A stretch of 64,000 nt of DNA. It comes from Solimonas sp041659605. Lineage in GTDB: Bacteria > Pseudomonadota > Gammaproteobacteria > Nevskiales > Nevskiaceae. The DNA lies in contig JBAZXW010000025.1 of the NCBI GenBank assembly GCA_041659605.1, positions 1 through 64,000 of the forward strand, in the 5' to 3' direction. Positions 41,488-50,644 of this stretch are shown one piece after another (position 1 is the first letter of the stretch; each line of letters begins with the position of its first letter). The translations under genes were made by a program, and so were the position numbers. The notes under the pieces were generated by a model, which was given only the letters and a program-made list of their open reading frames with translations, did no database searches and was not told where the DNA came from.

Positions 41488-42768
41488 GTGCAACTCAGCA
41501 ACGAACTCAAATTGCCTCTGGTCGGCCTGACCGGCTTCGAAACCCCGCTTGCCGAAGAGGAGACGGCCATCCAGGCCGGCGTGCACCGCTTCGCCCGCGA
41601 CGTGCTGCGCCCGCTCGGCCGCGAGCTCGACCGTATGAGCGCCGAGGACGTGATCGCGCCGGGTTCGCCGTACTGGGGCGTGTTCGCCGCGTTCGCCAAG
41701 CTCGGCCTCGACGCCAGCCTGCTTGCCCAGTTGCCGCCGGAGATGGCGATCCGCATCGAGTCGCTGATCGGCGAGGAGCTGGGCTGGGGCGATGCGGGCC
41801 TGGGCGTGTCGCTCGCCGTTGCCGACTTTCCGCGCCAGATGGCGCTGGCCGCACAGCGTCCGGAGCTGGTCGAGCTGTGCGCCGGCAGGATCGGCTGCTG
41901 GATGATCACGCACCCCAACAAGGGGAGCGACATCATGGTCTACGACATGAAGCGCGAATGGCCGGCCGGTGCGCCTGCCAATCGCGGGAACCTGGTCGCG
42001 CGCGTCGGCGCCGACGAGATCGTCCTCAACGGCCAGTGCTCCGCGTGGGTGTCGAACGGCGCGATCGCGCAGGTGGCGCTGGCCTACGTCGCCGCCGATT
42101 ACGGAGACGGTTACGTCGATGCAAGCGGCCGTCCGCACGGCGTCGCGGTGATCGTGCCACTGGATCTGCCGGGCGTGTCGCGCGGCAAACCGCTGGACAA
42201 GATCGGCCAGCGCGCGCTGCCGCAGGGCGAGGTGTACTTCGACAACGTCAAAGTGCCCAAGCGCTTCGCCGTCGCGCTGAAGGACGAGTACTACGGCAAC
42301 CAGGCCTCGGCCTGGTCCTACGCCGGCACGCACATGTCGCAGCTGTTCACCGGCGTCGCACGTGCGGCCTTCGAGCTGGCGCTGCAGTACTGCCACGAGC
42401 GCCGCCAGGGCGGCCAGCTGCTGATCGATCACCAGCTCACGCGCCACCGCATCGGCGACATGATGCGCCGCGTCGAGCTGTGCCGCGCCGTGGCGCGCCG
42501 CTCGCTCGCCTACGCCCGCGTTTCGCCGCGAACGCATCCCTACGCGACGGCCTCGGCGAAGGTCACCGTCACCGAGGAGGCGATGAAGGTCGTCACCGAG
42601 GCGATGCAGCTGTTCGGCGGCGCCGGAACCTCGCGCGAATACCCGATCGAGAAGCTGTTCCGCGACGCGCGCGCAGCGCTGATCGAGGACGGCGAGAACA
42701 ACATCATCACCATGCGCGTCGGCCTGCTGTGCCAGCAGCTGTACGCGGAAGGCTGGACTCAGAACTGA
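41488..42768 (+). CDS. Acyl-CoA dehydrogenase (paralogue of 484-1758)
   Basis: A 426-residue acyl-CoA dehydrogenase. GTG 41488 has GGAGG about 9 nt upstream; the frame extends to 41383 without a better site. It shares with the enzyme at 484-1758 long blocks such as LIGEELGWGDAGLGVS, IGQRALPQGEVYFDNVKVP and LFGGAGTSREYPIEKLFRDARAALIEDG, with the Glu of IEDG in the catalytic-base region. GCWMITHPNKGSDIM replaces the usual AWGITEPDHGTDM. It opens an eight-gene operon with a ligase, thiolase and SDR, so it probably oxidises the CoA ester formed by the ligase at 43941. Confidence 0.9.
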   Translation: MQLSNELKLPLVGLTGFETPLAEEETAIQAGVHRFARDVLRPLGRELDRMSAEDVIAPGSPYWGVFAAFAKLGLDASLLAQLPPEMAIRIESLIGEELGWGDAGLGVSLAVADFPRQMALAAQRPELVELCAGRIGCWMITHPNKGSDIMVYDMKREWPAGAPANRGNLVARVGADEIVLNGQCSAWVSNGAIAQVALAYVAADYGDGYVDASGRPHGVAVIVPLDLPGVSRGKPLDKIGQRALPQGEVYFDNVKVPKRFAVALKDEYYGNQASAWSYAGTHMSQLFTGVARAAFELALQYCHERRQGGQLLIDHQLTRHRIGDMMRRVELCRAVARRSLAYARVSPRTHPYATASAKVTVTEEAMKVVTEAMQLFGGAGTSREYPIEKLFRDARAALIEDGENNIITMRVGLLCQQLYAEGWTQN

Positions 42769-42799
42769 ACCCCCAATCCGATATTCGAGGAGATTCCCA

Positions 42800-43933
42800 A
42801 TGGCCAAATATCCCGTCGTCGTCTATGGCGCCAGCGGCTACACCGGCATGCTGACCATGGACTGGCTGATCGACCAGAACATCCCCTTTACCGCCGTGGC
42901 GCGCAACGCCGGCCGCGTGAAGGAGATGATGGCGCAGCGTGTCGTGCGCCTGGAGCAGGCGACCTACGAGATTGTCGAGACCGAGCACACGGTCGAGGCG
43001 CTGACGAAGGTCTTCAAGGGCGCGAAGGTCGTGTGCAACACGGTCGGGCCGTTCGTGAACTTCGGGCTCACAGCCATTGAGGCCGCGCTCAAGGCCGACT
43101 GCCACTACCTCGACACGACCGGCGAGCAGGGCTACATGCGCGCCGCGCGCGAGAAGTTCGGCGAGTCGTTCCGCGAGGCCGGTCGGTTGCTGTCGCCGTC
43201 GGTCGCGTACATGTACACGTTCTCCGAGATCGCCGCCGAGCTGGCGCTGGAGACGCCGGGCATCGACGCGCTCGAAACCTCGTCGCTGTGCCGCGGCCCG
43301 CGTGGTGGTGCCGCTGGCGTGACCGTCGGCTCGACCGCGTCGATCTTCGAGCTGTACCGCTCCGAGCAGTGCTACCTGTGGGAGAAGCAGCTCGTGCCGC
43401 ACCCGTTCGGCACCTCGTTCAACATCGTGTCGCCGGAGTTCATGCAGCCGGTGTTCGCGCTGCCCTGGGGCGGCACGTCGCTGCCGGTCTACTTCGAGAA
43501 CGATCCGCGCGTGCGCTCCTGCGTGTCCTGCGTCGGCTTCTACGACAACACGGTGATGCAGACAGTGCACGCGGTCGGCCAGAAGTGGGACGCGGAGTAC
43601 AGGCACTTGCCCAAGGAACACCAAGACGCCGTGATCCAGCAGCTCGTCCAGTCGACGACGCCGACGATGCCGCCGCGCGAGCGCACGACGACGGTGCGCA
43701 TGATCGACGCCGCGATCGGCCGCGGCCAGCTCGGCGCGGTGCGCGCGACCGTCTACGGCACGACCGCCTACATCGCCACCGGCGCGCTGCAGACGGCGGC
43801 GGCGATAAAGCTGCTCGACAACGACACCGCCAAGGTCGGCTTCGCCTCCGCATCCAAGGCCTTCGGCCACCGCTACCTGCTCGGTTTCCTCGAAGCGCGC
43901 GGACTGGCGCGGGCGAGCGTGCAGAAGCTCTGA
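42800..43933 (+). CDS. Saccharopine dehydrogenase-like protein (DUF5938 type)
   Basis: A 377-residue protein with an N-terminal NAD(P)-binding Rossmann segment (YPVVVYGASGYTGMLTMDWL), then a saccharopine dehydrogenase-like second domain (AKVVCNTVGPFVNFGLTAIEAAL, YLDTTGEQGYM). Such trans-acting enoyl reductase-like or DUF5938 proteins occur beside acyl-CoA genes in catabolic operons, where their substrate is not established. An upstream gene 31 nt away and a ligase 7 nt downstream place it firmly in the operon. A role as reductase of a CoA-linked intermediate is inference. Confidence 0.75.
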   Translation: MAKYPVVVYGASGYTGMLTMDWLIDQNIPFTAVARNAGRVKEMMAQRVVRLEQATYEIVETEHTVEALTKVFKGAKVVCNTVGPFVNFGLTAIEAALKADCHYLDTTGEQGYMRAAREKFGESFREAGRLLSPSVAYMYTFSEIAAELALETPGIDALETSSLCRGPRGGAAGVTVGSTASIFELYRSEQCYLWEKQLVPHPFGTSFNIVSPEFMQPVFALPWGGTSLPVYFENDPRVRSCVSCVGFYDNTVMQTVHAVGQKWDAEYRHLPKEHQDAVIQQLVQSTTPTMPPRERTTTVRMIDAAIGRGQLGAVRATVYGTTAYIATGALQTAAAIKLLDNDTAKVGFASASKAFGHRYLLGFLEARGLARASVQKL

Positions 43934-43940
43934 AGACGCC

Positions 43941-45506
43941 ATGGCCATCATCGACTTCTTCGACCGCGGCTGGCGCATCAACCCGACCGGCACGGCCTAC
44001 GTCCAGGACGAACGTCGTTACCGTTTCGACGAAGTCGGTGAGTTGTCCTGCCGCATCGCCAACGGTCTGCTGCAGGCGGCCTTTGCGAAGGAGGCCAAGG
44101 GCGCGGTGTGGGCGGGCAACGACGTTACCGCGTGGACCTGCACGCTGGGCCTGTGGCGCGCGAACCTGTGCTGGATCCCGGTCGGCGCACGCAACTCGGC
44201 GCAGGAGAACCACTACATTCTCGACGCCTTCGACTGCGAGGTGCTGTTCTTCCAGAAGGCCTTCGCGCCAGTCGTCGCCGAGCTGCACCCGCGCCTGCCG
44301 AAGGTGAAGCTGTGGGTCTGCATCGACGGCGAGGTGCCGGAGGTTCCGGGCGCTATCTCGCTGGAGCGCTGGACGCGCGCGCTGCCGGCGACGAAGCCGC
44401 AGGTCGACGTCGACCTGGACGACGTCGTCATGCTGTCGGCGACCGGCGGCACGACCGGCATACCCAAGGGCGTGATGAACACGCACCGCAGCACGCAGAC
44501 CTTCTGTGCGCACTTCATGATCGCGACGCCATACCGCGCCGACGAGACGCCAGTAAACCTCGCCGCGGCGCCGATGACGCACACCGCGGGCCTGCTATCC
44601 GTGCCGTGCAGCGCGCGCGGCGGTACCGTCGTCGTCACCGAGCCAGATCCGGCGCGGGTGCTCGCTGCGATCCCGAAGTACAAGGTCACCGAGCTCTTCC
44701 TGCCGCCGACGGTGATCTACCGCCTGCTCGACATCCCCTCCCTGAAGCAGAAGTGCGACTTCTCCTCGCTCAAGTACTTCATGTACGGCGCGGCGCCGAT
44801 GTCGGTCGACAAGCTCAAGCAGGCGATCGAGGTGTTCGGTCCGGTGATGATGGGCGGCTACGGTCAGACCGAGTGTCCGGCGTCGATCGCCTACCTGCCG
44901 CCGGACGAGCACGTCGTCGACGGCCGGGTCGCGTCGGACGAGCGCCTGGCTTCTGTCGGTCGACCCAACCCGCTGATCCGCGTCGAGATCCTGAACGACG
45001 CCAACCAGATTCTCGGTGTTGGCGAGACCGGCGAGATTTGCGTGCGCGGCGACCTCGTGATGAAGGGCTATTACAAGGCGCCCGACAAGACCGCCGAGAC
45101 GATCGTCGGCGGCTGGCTGCACACCGGCGACGTCGGCCACATCGACGCCGACGGCTACTTGCACATCACCGACCGCAAGAAGGACATGATCATCTCGGGC
45201 GGCTTCAACGTGTACCCGAGCGAAGTCGAGCAGGTGATCTGGGGCCACCCGGCCGTGCAGGACTGCGCGGTGATCGGCGTGCCGGACGACAAGTGGGGCG
45301 AGGCGGTCAAGGCGGTCGTCGAGCTCAACGCCGGGCAGACCGTGACGGCGGAAGAACTGATCGCGCTGTGCAAGGACAGACTCGGCTCGGTCAAGGCACC
45401 AAAGACTGTGAACTTCGTGAGCGCGTTGCCGCGCAGCCCGGTCGGAAAGGTTCTGAAGAAGGATCTGCGTGCGCAGTACTGGCAGCACGCGCAGCGCAAG
45501 ATCTGA
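43941..45506 (+). CDS. Acyl-CoA ligase (AMP-forming)
   Basis: A 521-residue ANL-superfamily ligase. The P-loop-like SATGGTTGIPKG lies at about residues 165-176, MGGYGQTECPASI is the A5 motif, GGWLHTGDVGHIDADGYLHITDRKKDMII is the A7-A8 hinge region, and the catalytic Lys lies in SPVGKVLKKDLR near the C-terminus. It activates a carboxylic acid to its CoA thioester and would begin the route completed by the neighbouring acyl-CoA dehydrogenase, SDR and thiolase. The exact acid is unknown; the operon resembles those for cyclic terpenoid or steroid side-chain acids. Confidence 0.9.
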   Translation: MAIIDFFDRGWRINPTGTAYVQDERRYRFDEVGELSCRIANGLLQAAFAKEAKGAVWAGNDVTAWTCTLGLWRANLCWIPVGARNSAQENHYILDAFDCEVLFFQKAFAPVVAELHPRLPKVKLWVCIDGEVPEVPGAISLERWTRALPATKPQVDVDLDDVVMLSATGGTTGIPKGVMNTHRSTQTFCAHFMIATPYRADETPVNLAAAPMTHTAGLLSVPCSARGGTVVVTEPDPARVLAAIPKYKVTELFLPPTVIYRLLDIPSLKQKCDFSSLKYFMYGAAPMSVDKLKQAIEVFGPVMMGGYGQTECPASIAYLPPDEHVVDGRVASDERLASVGRPNPLIRVEILNDANQILGVGETGEICVRGDLVMKGYYKAPDKTAETIVGGWLHTGDVGHIDADGYLHITDRKKDMIISGGFNVYPSEVEQVIWGHPAVQDCAVIGVPDDKWGEAVKAVVELNAGQTVTAEELIALCKDRLGSVKAPKTVNFVSALPRSPVGKVLKKDLRAQYWQHAQRKI

Positions 45507-45581
45507 TCGCACGGCGATGAAACAACTCAGCGGCAGCAATACGTTGCTCCTGGTCGGCGAGCAGCGCAACGAGGACAGGCC

Positions 45582-46325
45582 ATGAACCATCCCGTCGTCA
45601 AGCATCCCGCTCCCGCCTGGGCGCAATGGTTGTATGACCGAATCGAGTACGCGATCACCGATCTTGGCGGCGGCCTGCGCACGCTGCGCCTCGATCAAGC
45701 GATCAACGTGCAGAAGTTCGTCACGGTGTTCTTCATCTACACCCTGATGCGCCACTACGACAACTTCTCGCTCGGCGCGTGGGTGTACCTCGGCCTGCAC
45801 GGCACCTACGGCTACACCTGGGTGATCAAGGATCTCGCTTTCCCCAACCCGGCGTTCGCCAAGCGCATGACGATTCCCGCGCTGCTCGCGTTCTACGCCA
45901 TTCTGGGACCGGCCTACTGGTCGCTGCCGTGGCTCTTCATTTCGCGCCACATCGAGCCTTCGGGACCGCTGCTGTTCGCAGCGATCGTTCTGCACACGCT
46001 CGGCGTGGCGTGGATGGTTTCGGCAGACCTGCAGAAGAATTGCACTCTGCGCTACCGCAAGGGTCTCATCACCAACGGCGTCTTCGCCTATACGCGCAAT
46101 CCGAACTACTTCGGCGAGATCATGATCTACGCGACCTACGCGCTGCTTGTCGCGCACTGGGTCGGCTGGCTCGTCATCGCCGCGCAGTTCTTCCTGCTGT
46201 TCCTGCCGCGGATGCTGGTCAAGGACGCCTCCATCTCCCGGCATCCGGGATGGGACGAATACAAAATCCGCTCCGGCTTGGTGATCCCGTGGCGGATTCT
46301 CAGCGGGCGGGCGATTTTCGATTGA
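45582..46325 (+). CDS. Membrane protein of the DUF1295/isoprenylcysteine methyltransferase-like family
   Basis: A 247-residue integral membrane protein with about five helices. The C-terminal block YRKGLITNGVFAYTRNPNYFGEI followed by a membrane helix and HPGWDEYKIRSGLVIPW is the hallmark of the DUF1295/ICMT-like fold, shared with steroid 5-alpha-reductase C-terminal domains. Such proteins can be reductases of polycyclic substrates or methyltransferases. It lies between the ligase and the thiolase. Given the operon, reduction of a cyclic isoprenoid is worth considering but unproven. Confidence 0.75.
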   Translation: MNHPVVKHPAPAWAQWLYDRIEYAITDLGGGLRTLRLDQAINVQKFVTVFFIYTLMRHYDNFSLGAWVYLGLHGTYGYTWVIKDLAFPNPAFAKRMTIPALLAFYAILGPAYWSLPWLFISRHIEPSGPLLFAAIVLHTLGVAWMVSADLQKNCTLRYRKGLITNGVFAYTRNPNYFGEIMIYATYALLVAHWVGWLVIAAQFFLLFLPRMLVKDASISRHPGWDEYKIRSGLVIPWRILSGRAIFD

Positions 46326-46359
46326 GCAGGCGTCGGACCAAGTCCATACGGAGAAGCTG

Positions 46360-47601
46360 ATGAGCAACATCTACGTCGCCGGCATCGCCATGACCGTGTT
46401 CGGCCGTCATCTCGAGCGTCCGTTGCACGACCTCGCCGGCGAGGCGCTGAACGGCGCGCTCAAGGATGCCGGCTGCACGACGCGCGACCTCGGCATCGCC
46501 TTCTATTCCGGCATGACCAACGGCCCGTTGCAGGGCCAGATCTCGATTCCCGGCCAAGTCGTGTTTGCCAAGATCGGCATCGAGGGCATCCCGGTCTACA
46601 ACGTCGAGAACGCCTGCGCATCGGGCTCGTCGGCGTTCAATCTCGCGGTGCAGAGCTTGAAGGCGGGTACCGCCGATGTCGCGCTGGCGCTGGGCGCAGA
46701 GAAGATGAACGTCGCCGACAAGGCCAAGGCCTTCTCGCTGTTTGAGGCCGGCTGGGACGTGTCGCGCGCCGAAGAGAATTACGCGACGCTGCTGAAGATG
46801 GGTGAAGGCGTTCTCCCGCCGCCGGGATCCGAGTCCGACAAGCCTTACAGCCGCTTCATGGCGATCTACGCGGCGCTGTGTCGCTATCACATGAAGACCT
46901 GGGGCACGACGCAGCGCCAGATCGCGGCGGTGTCGGCGAAGAACCACACGCACTCGGTGCACAACCCGTACTCGCAGTTCCGCAAGCCGTTCAGCATCGA
47001 CGAGGTGCTGGCTGCGCCGCCGATCACTTATCCGCTGACGCTGCCGATGTGCGCGCCGCTGTCCGACGGCGCCGCGGCAGCGATCCTGTGCACGGAAGAA
47101 GGATTGAAGCGCATCGGCGCCGACCGCAAGCGCTGCGTAAAGGTCGCCGCCAGCGTGATCCGCAGCTTCACCCACCGCGGCCTCGACCAGCCGGAGCGTA
47201 ACGTCGGCCATCTCGCGGCAAAGCAGGCCTACGAGATCGCGGGCCTCGGTCCCGACGCAATGGACGTCGCCGAGGTGCACGACGCCTCGGCGATGGGCGA
47301 GATCATCCAGGCCGAGAACCTCGGCTTCGTGCACTTCGGCGGCGGCGGGCCCGCCGCCGAGCGCGGCGAGTTCACCCTCGGCGGCCGCATTCCGATCAAC
47401 ACCTCCGGCGGCCTCGAGTCGAAGGGCCATCCGCTCGGCGCGACCGGCATCGGTCAGCTCTACGAGCTGGTCACTCAGCTACGCGGCGAGGCTGGCGCGC
47501 GCCAAGTCGAAGGCGCACGCCACGCGATTCAGGAGAACGGCGGCGGCCTGCAGGGCGTCGAGGAAGCTGCCGTCGCCATCCACATCCTCAGCAGGGTCTG
47601 A
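46360..47601 (+). CDS. Thiolase/lipid-transfer-like acetyl-CoA acetyltransferase
   Basis: A 413-residue thiolase-fold protein of the SCP2-thiolase type. The nucleophile Cys lies in VENACASGSSAFNLA (about residue 87), and the C-terminal INTSGGLESKGHPLGATGIGQ supplies the catalytic His. The C-terminal CxG motif of degradative thiolases is replaced by ENGGG, as in lipid-transfer-like thiolases linked to steroid side-chain removal in other bacteria. The final step is presumably retro-Claisen or aldol cleavage. A degenerate copy of the central part recurs at 51951-52490. Confidence 0.88.
   Translation: MSNIYVAGIAMTVFGRHLERPLHDLAGEALNGALKDAGCTTRDLGIAFYSGMTNGPLQGQISIPGQVVFAKIGIEGIPVYNVENACASGSSAFNLAVQSLKAGTADVALALGAEKMNVADKAKAFSLFEAGWDVSRAEENYATLLKMGEGVLPPPGSESDKPYSRFMAIYAALCRYHMKTWGTTQRQIAAVSAKNHTHSVHNPYSQFRKPFSIDEVLAAPPITYPLTLPMCAPLSDGAAAAILCTEEGLKRIGADRKRCVKVAASVIRSFTHRGLDQPERNVGHLAAKQAYEIAGLGPDAMDVAEVHDASAMGEIIQAENLGFVHFGGGGPAAERGEFTLGGRIPINTSGGLESKGHPLGATGIGQLYELVTQLRGEAGARQVEGARHAIQENGGGLQGVEEAAVAIHILSRV
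46483..47037 (+). repeat. Thiolase segment repeated at 51975-52487 (copy 1)
   Basis: This internal part of the thiolase gene is almost identical to 51975-52487. The first 380 bases differ at only a few positions; the second copy then has a deletion and diverges. Confidence 0.9.
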
Positions 47602-47602
47602 A

Positions 47603-48400
47603 GTGTTCAAGCAGAAAGTCGTCGTCATCACCGGCGCCGGGTCCGGCATCGGCCGCGCGCTGGCGAGAGAATTCGCTCGTGCCGGCGCGCGGCTCGCACT
47701 GTCCGACATCAATGCGGCCGGTCTTGCCGAGACCATGCGCGGGTTGCCCGCCGGCGGCGAGGCGCGCAGCTACGTCGTGGACGCCTCCAGGCACGATGCC
47801 GTGTTCGCGCACGCCGAAGAGGTCAAGCGCGACTTCGGCACCGCGCATCTCGTGATCAACAACGCCGGCGCGACTGTCATTGGCACCGTCGAGCACACGT
47901 CCATCGAGGAGTTCCGCTGGCAGCTCGACCTCAACCTCTACGGCGTGCTCTACGGCACCAAGGCATTCCTGCCGATGATGCTGGCGCAGCGCGAGGGCTG
48001 GATCGTCAATATTTCCAGCGTCTTCGGCCTGATCGGCTGTCCGGCGCAGGGCGCCTACAACATGTCGAAGTTCGCGGTGCGCGGCCTGACCGAATGCCTG
48101 TGGAGCGAGCTCGAAGGCACCGGCGTACAGCCGGTGTGCGTGCATCCGGGCGGCATCCGGACCGGCATCGAGAAGGCCGGGCGTCGCGCGAGGGCGGCCG
48201 GCGCCGATGAAGAAGGCTTCGCCGCAAAGGCGCAGGCAATGTTGCTGACGCCCCCGGAGCAATGCGCCGCCGACATCCTCGACGGCCTGCGCCGCGGCCG
48301 CAGGCGCATCCTCACCGGCAACAAGTCGAAGACGATCTGGTGGCTGTCGCGCTTGCTGCCCGATCGCTATCCAGCGCTGCTGAAGCTACTCGGCGGATGA
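47603..48400 (+). CDS. Short-chain dehydrogenase/reductase
   Basis: A 265-residue classical SDR. VVVITGAGSGIGRALAREF binds NAD(P), NNAGATV is the NAG motif, NISSVFG carries Ser, and YNMSK supplies Tyr and Lys. GTG 47603 lies one base after the thiolase stop. The stop overlaps the next start by 4 nt (ATGA). It probably acts as a 3-hydroxyacyl-CoA or cyclic alcohol dehydrogenase of the same pathway. The C-terminal hydrophobic segment is typical of the family branch found in such operons. Confidence 0.88.
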   Translation: MFKQKVVVITGAGSGIGRALAREFARAGARLALSDINAAGLAETMRGLPAGGEARSYVVDASRHDAVFAHAEEVKRDFGTAHLVINNAGATVIGTVEHTSIEEFRWQLDLNLYGVLYGTKAFLPMMLAQREGWIVNISSVFGLIGCPAQGAYNMSKFAVRGLTECLWSELEGTGVQPVCVHPGGIRTGIEKAGRRARAAGADEEGFAAKAQAMLLTPPEQCAADILDGLRRGRRRILTGNKSKTIWWLSRLLPDRYPALLKLLGG

Positions 48401-48801
48401 AGCCTTTCGGAGCGCACATGACTTCCGCATACGCGCGAAAGCTGTTCGGCTCGGCCGCGGTTTTCAACTGGCTCGCGGGTCTGCCCATCCTCTTCGCCGG
48501 GCGCGAGGTCTCGGCGCTGGTCGGCATCGTCGGCGCGCCGGCGAGCCTGCTGTTCACGCAGATCGCCGGGCTCGCGATCGTCGGTTTCGGCTGGGGCTAC
48601 TGGCAGGTCGCGCGCGCCCCGGACGAGACCCGCGCCATCGGCGGGCTCGGCATGGTCCTGAAGCTGGGCGTCGTCGTCATCGCGTTCGGCAACTGGCTGG
48701 CGGGAACGATCAACGGGCTCCTGCCCGCCGTGGCGACCGGCGACCTGATTTACGCGCTGCTGTTTTGGCGCTTCCTGACCTCATCCGAAGTGGAGAGATG
48801 A
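48397..48801 (+). CDS. Small four-helix membrane protein, unknown
   Basis: A 134-residue protein with four predicted membrane helices (FNWLAGLPILFAGREVSALVG, LLFTQIAGLAIVGFGWGYW, MVLKLGVVVIAFGNWLAG and DLIYALLFWRFL). The ATG at 48397 overlaps the SDR stop; ATG 48418 is the alternative. It precedes the DUF1329 gene by one base. The coding sequence from 48427 is duplicated at 50252. No functional motif is seen. Confidence 0.78.
   Translation: MKPFGAHMTSAYARKLFGSAAVFNWLAGLPILFAGREVSALVGIVGAPASLLFTQIAGLAIVGFGWGYWQVARAPDETRAIGGLGMVLKLGVVVIAFGNWLAGTINGLLPAVATGDLIYALLFWRFLTSSEVER
48427..48779 (+). repeat. Membrane protein gene repeated at 50252-50604 (copy 1)
   Basis: The body of the small membrane protein gene is repeated 1825 bases downstream in the same orientation, with long identical runs at the 5' side (from GCATACGCG) and more substitutions towards the 3' side. 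Confidence 0.9.
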
Positions 48802-48802
48802 C

Positions 48803-50164
48803 ATGAGCAAGCTCCGTATCGCCCGGCGGCTGGCAGTCGCCCTGGGCCTGTCGCTGGCGACATGCGCCGTTCAAGCCAAAGCGCCGCCCGATCAGGTCGC
48901 CAAGCTCGGCAACGAGCTGACGCCGGTTGGCGCGGAGAAAGCTGGCAATGCCGACGGCACCATTCCGGCCTGGACGGCGGCCAGGCAGGGCGGCGCGCTC
49001 AAGGGCGAATACCCCAAGGACGACGCATTCGACGTCGAAACGCCGCTGTTCACGATCACGGCGGCCAATTACAAGAAATACGAGGGCAACCTGACCGAGG
49101 GCCACAAGGAGCTGCTGCGCCGCTACCCGGACCGCTACAAGCTCAAGGTCTATCCCTCGCACCGCGACATCACGTTTCCCGAGGCGATCCTGCAGGCGAC
49201 CCGCGAGAACGCCGCGCGCGCCGAACTCGCGGACGTGGACAGCCCCAAGCTCGCCAAGCTCGGCTTTCCCTTCCCGATCCCGCGGTCGGGCGCGGAGCCG
49301 ATCTGGAACCACAAGCTGAAATGGCGCGGCGAGAGCATCCGCCGCTACAACAACCAGGCCATCGTCCAGCCCAACGGCAGTTTCCAGCTCACCAAGATCG
49401 TCGAGGACGGGAAGTACTACTACGCCAATCCCGCCGAGCTGGCGGAAATCGGCGCCGGCACGACCTTCATCAGGTACCTGTCCGAAACCATCGCGCCGCC
49501 GCGCATGGCCGGCACCTTCATCCTGGTGCACGAGAAGGCCGGCACCGGACCGGAAGGCCGCGCCGTCTGGCTGTACAGCCCCGGCCTGAAGCGCATCCGC
49601 CGCGCGCCGGCGGTGTGCTGCGACAACCCGTACGAAGGCACCGACGGCCACCAGTTCTACGACCAGGTGGACATGTTCAACGGCGTGCTCGAACGCTACA
49701 CCTGGAAGCTGGTCGGCAAGCGCGAGGTCTACATCCCGTATCACGCCAACAAGATCGCCGGGCCCACGGTCAAGTACGCCGAGATCGTCAAGGGCAAGCA
49801 CCTCAACCAGGACCTGCCGCGCTACGAGCGGCACCGCGTCTGGGTGGTCGAGGCCGACAACCGTCCCAACCTGCGCCACACCTTCAAGAAGCGGCGCTTC
49901 TACCTCGACGAGGACAGTTGGAACATCGTCGCGGTGGACAACTACGACCAGCGCGACCAGTTCTTCCAGTTCCAGGAAGGCCACCTCGTGTTTTCCAAGG
50001 GCGTGTTGGCGGCGAGCACGGTTCCCGAGGTCATCTACCACTTCGACTCGGGTCGCTACTTCGTCACCGCGATGTACAACGAGGACCAGCCGTACGACGG
50101 CACGCAGAAATATTCCGAGAGCTTCTTCGAAGCCAGCACGGTGCAGAAGAGAACCAGCCGGTGA
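48803..50164 (+). CDS. DUF1329-family outer membrane-associated protein
   Basis: A 453-residue protein with a signal peptide (LAVALGLSLATCAVQAK) and the DUF1329 body: VAKLGNELTPVGAEKAGNADGTIPAWT near the N-terminus, then RAVWLYSPGLKRIRRAPAVCCDNP and LERYTWKLVGKREVYIPY. These LolA-like fold proteins accompany DUF1302 proteins in degraders of sterols, terpenes and other hydrophobic compounds and are thought to help transport. Last complete gene of the operon from 41488; the DUF1302 partner is at 23988. Confidence 0.88.
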   Translation: MSKLRIARRLAVALGLSLATCAVQAKAPPDQVAKLGNELTPVGAEKAGNADGTIPAWTAARQGGALKGEYPKDDAFDVETPLFTITAANYKKYEGNLTEGHKELLRRYPDRYKLKVYPSHRDITFPEAILQATRENAARAELADVDSPKLAKLGFPFPIPRSGAEPIWNHKLKWRGESIRRYNNQAIVQPNGSFQLTKIVEDGKYYYANPAELAEIGAGTTFIRYLSETIAPPRMAGTFILVHEKAGTGPEGRAVWLYSPGLKRIRRAPAVCCDNPYEGTDGHQFYDQVDMFNGVLERYTWKLVGKREVYIPYHANKIAGPTVKYAEIVKGKHLNQDLPRYERHRVWVVEADNRPNLRHTFKKRRFYLDEDSWNIVAVDNYDQRDQFFQFQEGHLVFSKGVLAASTVPEVIYHFDSGRYFVTAMYNEDQPYDGTQKYSESFFEASTVQKRTSR

Positions 50165-50197
50165 CGGCCATGCGCGAACCTACAAACCCACCGATGA

Positions 50198-50644
50198 GTG
50201 TCCGCGTGCGCATGGCCGCCCTCACCACCGCAGCGTCGCTACGCGACTTGCGCATACGCGCGAAAGCTGTTCGGCTCGGCCGCGGTGTTCAACTGGCTCG
50301 CGGGTCTGCCCATCCTCTTCGCCGGGCGCGAGGTCTCGGCGCTGGTCGGCATCGTCGGCGAGCCGGGCAGCCTGCTGTTCGCGCAGATCGCCGGGCTCGC
50401 GATCGTCGGCTTCGGCTGTGGCTACTGGCAGGCGGCGTGCGCGCCGGACGAAAACCTTTCGTTCGTACGCCTCGGCATGGCGCTGAAGCTCGGCGTCGTC
50501 GCCATCGCGTTCGGCAACTGGTTCACCGGCACGATCAACGCGATCCTGCCTGTGGCCGCGCTCGGCGATCTGGTTTACGCGCTGCTGTTCTGGCGCTTCC
50601 TCAAGCGCTTTCGAGCGCAACCCAAAACTATTAAGGAGAAAGTA
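50198..50644 (+). pseudogene. Duplicated small membrane protein gene without its own stop (copy 2)
   Basis: This region encodes a second version of the four-helix protein at 48397 (from AYARKLFGSAAVFNWLAGLP to LLFWRFL), with a possible GTG start at 50198 whose first 18 residues are unlike copy 1. The frame has no stop after WRFLKRFRAQPK and continues in phase into the FAD oxidoreductase at 50645. It therefore looks like a truncated duplicate joined to foreign DNA; a fusion protein to 51898 is formally possible. The homologous stretch is 50252-50604. Confidence 0.65.
50252..50604 (+). repeat. Membrane protein gene repeat (copy 2)
   Basis: Direct repeat of 48427-48779 with scattered substitutions, ending just before a change to lower-GC sequence. 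Confidence 0.88.
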
